Shown one piece after another: positions 61,131-64,000 of a DNA stretch of 64,000 bases. The notes beneath the pieces are model-generated. The model made no database searches, was not told where the DNA came from, and saw only the letters and a list, made by a program, of their open reading frames with translations. Within the stretch, counting starts at the first letter, position 1, and each line of letters starts with the position of its first letter. Source of the DNA: Planctomycetota bacterium (GTDB lineage Bacteria; Planctomycetota; Phycisphaerae; Phycisphaerales; SM1A02); NCBI GenBank assembly GCA_022568135.1, contig JADFFQ010000005.1:23222-87221 (forward strand). The letters are read 5' to 3'. The translations under genes were made by a program, and so were the position numbers.

Positions 61131-64000
61131 TCAGTGGTTGGTGATGAATTCCTGCGTGTTCAACAACGCCCATAAGAGATCTCGCAACCCTTCGCCGAAG
61201 TCCTCCGTCTCAGCTATATGCTGGCGGCAGTCCGTCAGTTCCTGGTTTTCCGGAAGCCGGCCCAAAACGCGCAGGTACGCGGTTTGGATCAGTTGATCGG
61301 TCTGTTCGCGCTCGGGTTCGCTCTTTTTCAATTGGGCGAGCCAGCTATCCCGGCGATCCAGCATGTCGAGCATTTCTTGATCGTTGCGAACGTAGAGCGA
61401 TTGCAGCAAGGTCGGCTCGTTCTGGCGCTCGCAATCGCAATTGGTCGTTCGCAGCGGTTTCCCGAAGATCAAGAGCGCGAAATCGATCGACCGCGTCTGA
61501 TACGACTTGGGATGTTGACCGATTTTGCGGCGCGTGACGTTGGACTTGACGAGCTTCATGCCGGCGTCATTCACCGTCGCTTGAATCAGGGCGTCAACGG
61601 CGACCTCCGCGGGAAGCCGCCGCAGGATCGCATGGCTGAAGTTCCTTTGGTCGCCGCGGTTCGTCTCGTTCGGTCGCCAACTCAACTGGTAGGTCCGGCT
61701 GCCCGTGATCGTGCGATGCAGCCATTTCATGTCATACCCGCTGGCGACAAACCCCTCGATCAAGTAGTCAAGCAGCGGCTCGTTGCTGGGCGGGTTGGCC
61801 ATGTTCAGGTCGTCGGGCGGATCGATGATCCCGACATTGAAATAGTTGGCCCAAATGCGATTCACAAACGCCTTGGCGAACATGTGCTTTGGCTCTTCGA
61901 GCAGCCACCGCATCAAGGGTTCGCGCGGATCGTCGAAGTCATTCAGGTCGATTTCCCCGGCGCCCAGCAGCTTTGCCGGTTGGCTTTCGCCGGTCGGCGC
62001 CTCGATGTAGATCTCTTTCCAGGGGATGGGGCGTCCCTCGGACGCGATTCGCAAGTAGCTTTGCCGCCTGAGGGCCGCGGTGTCCAACTTCACCGGAACG
62101 CCGAGCATGTTGCGCATCTGCTCGTGCATTTGGGCCGCATCGGGGGCCACGCCGGATTTCACGCGCGTGAAGAACTGGGTGAATAGCTCGAAATCTTGCT
62201 TGGACCATTGGTCGAACGGATGCTTGTGGCACTGCGCGCAATTCAAGCGGACTCCCAAAAACGTGTAACCAAACGCCAACGCCTTGTCCTTGGGTAGGCG
62301 GATGTTGTCGCGGAACCAAAAGTGCGGCATCGGATTGTCCAAGGCGGCGAAGTCGGTCGGGTTCTCGCGGCGCGTGAAGCGGCTTTGCTCAGCGATGAAA
62401 TCGCGATAGGTCTGTCCCGGACGGCGGCTGCGCGCCAGGACGATTCCCTCGACGATCTTGTCCCAGCCGATGTTGTCGCGAACGCGCCGCTCGATCCAAG
62501 CCCGCCATTGGGCCGCCACCGGCTGCGCCATTTCGGTGCCGCCCAAATAGCCGGCGTTGCTGCCGGTGAGATCGCAGAGTCGGAGCGTCCACCACATGAC
62601 GTAGGCCGGATGCTCCAGCAACTCGTCGATCTTCTTTGCGCGCTTGCCCGCTGTCTTTTCGGCGACAAACTCCCTGATCTCATCCGGCGTGGGCAACGTT
62701 CCGATCAGGTCGAGGCTCACGCGGCGCAGGAACGTCTCATCGCTGGAGAGTTTCGACGGCGTTACGCCGAGCTTTCGCAGCTTGGCGACAACCAACTCGT
62801 CGATCTTGGTCGGGGTCGCCACCGGCGGATATCGCTCGCCGGAATGGTCTGAAACCGGCAGGATCACCGGGGTCGCGGCGATTCCGTTGTCGTAGAACGA
62901 AATGATATGCGTGTCGCCCTTTCCGACCGAGTGCACAAAACCGTCCGCGGTCACTTCGGCAACGGCGTTGTTCTTCGTTTCAAAGCGCGTCAGGCAAGTG
63001 ACGTCTTCGCGAGTTCCGTCCGACCAGACGGCCACGGATCGCAAGGGAACCTCTTCTCCCTTGGCGGCGAACACGATCTCCCCCGGCGTCACCTCAAGGC
63101 GGACAAATCTGGGCGACGTTTTGGCGACGCCGCTTGCGGAACCGGCGATCCAACGCCGCAAGAGCTTCTGTTCCCATCCGCCCGGGGGCAGACGCAAACC
63201 GCCTTCGTGCTCGTCCTCCGACGTCGGCTTGTTGAGAATCAAACTGGCCTTTGGCTGCTTGAGGTCGATGCGTTCGCTCAGATTCTTGTGATCCATCTCG
63301 AAGTCGTACCCGAACATCGAAAGCCGAAAACCGCCCTGGCCTTGAAACGATCCATGACAACTTCGGCCGTTGCAGCCCAGGCGTCCCAGCAGTGGAATCA
63401 CGTGCTTTTGGAAATCGGGAGTGACGTCGCCTTGGGCCAACCGCTTTTTGATCGAAGGGAGCGTCTTGCCCGTCTCAGTATTTGTGGGAGTTATCTCGGT
63501 TGCTGAAGGCGGCTCGCCGGCGTCGGGCGTTGTGGAACTTGGATCGCCGCGAGCCGCGTTGGCCAAACTCGGGCTGATGTAAACGCCTAGTTTCGGCGAC
63601 GCTTTCCTCAGCTTCGCGGCCATCGCGGCATCCACTTGCGTATCGTAGAGTTCCACGATCTTCAGGTTCGGGAATTCCGCCAACACGGCGATCGCATCGC
63701 CGGCGACGGGGGCGCCGGAAAGACTGAGATGTTCAAGCTTGGCCAGCTTCTTCAAATGAACCAGACCAGGCCCTCGAATCTGGGTTCGCGACAGCGAGAG
63801 TACTCGAAGATCGGAAAGACCCGCGAGTTTCCGCAACCCAGCGTCGGTCACTTTCGAGCCGGTAAGCAGCAACGTTTCCAGGCTGGACAACCCGCCGAGC
63901 TGCGCGAGCCCTGCGTTGGTGATGCTTGTATCTTCCAGCGACAGCCGTTTGAGGTTTCCAAGCTCAGCCAGATGCGCCAGCCCGGCGTCCGTGATGCTCG
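61131..64000 (-). CDS. LRR, cytochrome-type, DUF1549 and DUF1553 planctomycete protein (5' end outside window)
   Basis: 956 residues from the edge; the frame stays open to base 63998, so the start is outside. The first ~145 residues are leucine-rich repeats (SITDAGLAHLAELGNLKRLSL type), then a cytochrome-like CNGRSCHG motif, an Ig-like BIG2-type region (LRSVAVWSDGTREDVTCL), DUF1549 with a heme-type CAQCH (NCAQCHKHPFDQW) and DUF1553 (REPLMRWLLEEP, FVNRIWANYF). DUF1549/DUF1553 and DUF1501 genes normally form an operon; here the DUF1501 partner is the truncated chimera downstream. It is probably secreted or anchored in the envelope. Confidence 0.9.
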   Translation of the reverse strand, partial: SITDAGLAHLAELGNLKRLSLEDTSITNAGLAQLGGLSSLETLLLTGSKVTDAGLRKLAGLSDLRVLSLSRTQIRGPGLVHLKKLAKLEHLSLSGAPVAGDAIAVLAEFPNLKIVELYDTQVDAAMAAKLRKASPKLGVYISPSLANAARGDPSSTTPDAGEPPSATEITPTNTETGKTLPSIKKRLAQGDVTPDFQKHVIPLLGRLGCNGRSCHGSFQGQGGFRLSMFGYDFEMDHKNLSERIDLKQPKASLILNKPTSEDEHEGGLRLPPGGWEQKLLRRWIAGSASGVAKTSPRFVRLEVTPGEIVFAAKGEEVPLRSVAVWSDGTREDVTCLTRFETKNNAVAEVTADGFVHSVGKGDTHIISFYDNGIAATPVILPVSDHSGERYPPVATPTKIDELVVAKLRKLGVTPSKLSSDETFLRRVSLDLIGTLPTPDEIREFVAEKTAGKRAKKIDELLEHPAYVMWWTLRLCDLTGSNAGYLGGTEMAQPVAAQWRAWIERRVRDNIGWDKIVEGIVLARSRRPGQTYRDFIAEQSRFTRRENPTDFAALDNPMPHFWFRDNIRLPKDKALAFGYTFLGVRLNCAQCHKHPFDQWSKQDFELFTQFFTRVKSGVAPDAAQMHEQMRNMLGVPVKLDTAALRRQSYLRIASEGRPIPWKEIYIEAPTGESQPAKLLGAGEIDLNDFDDPREPLMRWLLEEPKHMFAKAFVNRIWANYFNVGIIDPPDDLNMANPPSNEPLLDYLIEGFVASGYDMKWLHRTITGSRTYQLSWRPNETNRGDQRNFSHAILRRLPAEVAVDALIQATVNDAGMKLVKSNVTRRKIGQHPKSYQTRSIDFALLIFGKPLRTTNCDCERQNEPTLLQSLYVRNDQEMLDMLDRRDSWLAQLKKSEPEREQTDQLIQTAYLRVLGRLPENQELTDCRQHIAETEDFGEGLRDLLWALLNTQEFITNH

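Overview
The window reads as a GC-rich (about 60% or more by eye, not computed) chromosomal segment from a planctomycete, most likely a Phycisphaerae-like member of Planctomycetota. The evidence is a MoxR/DUF58/BatA/vWA operon ending in a DUF4175-like coiled-coil protein and a terpenoid-cyclase-fold protein, a DUF1501 Tat protein beside a cytochrome-type DUF1549/DUF1553 protein with leucine-rich repeats, an imuA-imuB-dnaE2 cassette, and repeat proteins of planctomycete style. About fifty protein genes and one tRNA-Glu(CTC) are supported. I saw no rRNA, CRISPR array, insertion sequence or integrase.

Layout. 1-4.0 kb: end of a nucleotide-sugar epimerase, a GAF-SpoIIE phosphatase, a methyltransferase and a PlsC-type acyltransferase. 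4.1-6.0 kb: a DUF433/DUF5615 toxin-antitoxin pair next to a thiolase, with the 3' end of a second thiolase stranded on the far side of the pair. 6.3-9.6 kb: fructose-1,6-bisphosphatase, then a protein made only of ten ~74-residue repeats. 9.7-10.1 kb: a broken hicA facing an intact hicB-like gene. 10.3-14.8 kb: MmgE/PrpD protein, two small membrane proteins, a fused B12-domain/MeaB GTPase and arsenate reductase. 15-20.5 kb: argS and two tandem VKOR-DsbA-DsbA fusion genes. 20.5-28 kb: a lipoprotein sugar dehydrogenase, comEC, holB, lgt and trpD. 28.1-41.8 kb: an eight-gene minus-strand operon, moxR through vWA proteins to a terpenoid-cyclase-fold protein. 41.9-45.9 kb: mutM, dnaA, an RNase Z-like hydrolase and tRNA-Glu. 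46-48.5 kb: a BNR-repeat/MoaD-like/moaA operon. 48.6-55.3 kb: DNA-damage genes (imuA-imuB-dnaE2, SRAP peptidase). 55.5-58.6 kb: HPt-like protein, polyprenyl synthase, membrane protein, methyltransferase. 58.8-64 kb: a chimeric DUF1501::M16 peptidase gene and a large DUF1549/DUF1553 protein running off the edge.

How the genes fit together. Propionate/acyl-CoA metabolism (PrpD-like, B12-MeaB, thiolase) lies in the left third. Disulfide chemistry of the cell envelope is covered by the two VKOR fusions. Envelope biogenesis is represented by lgt, the acyltransferase, polyprenyl synthase and the MoxR operon. Mutagenic repair is represented by imuA-imuB-dnaE2 and SRAP, and base-excision repair by mutM.

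The most unusual items are the all-repeat protein at 7335-9605, the in-frame DUF1501::M16 chimera with its junction near 60083, the B12-MeaB fusion without a mutase subunit, the paired VKOR-DsbA-DsbA genes, the BNR/MoaD/moaA operon, and three relics of gene loss (thiolase tail, acyltransferase head, hicA).
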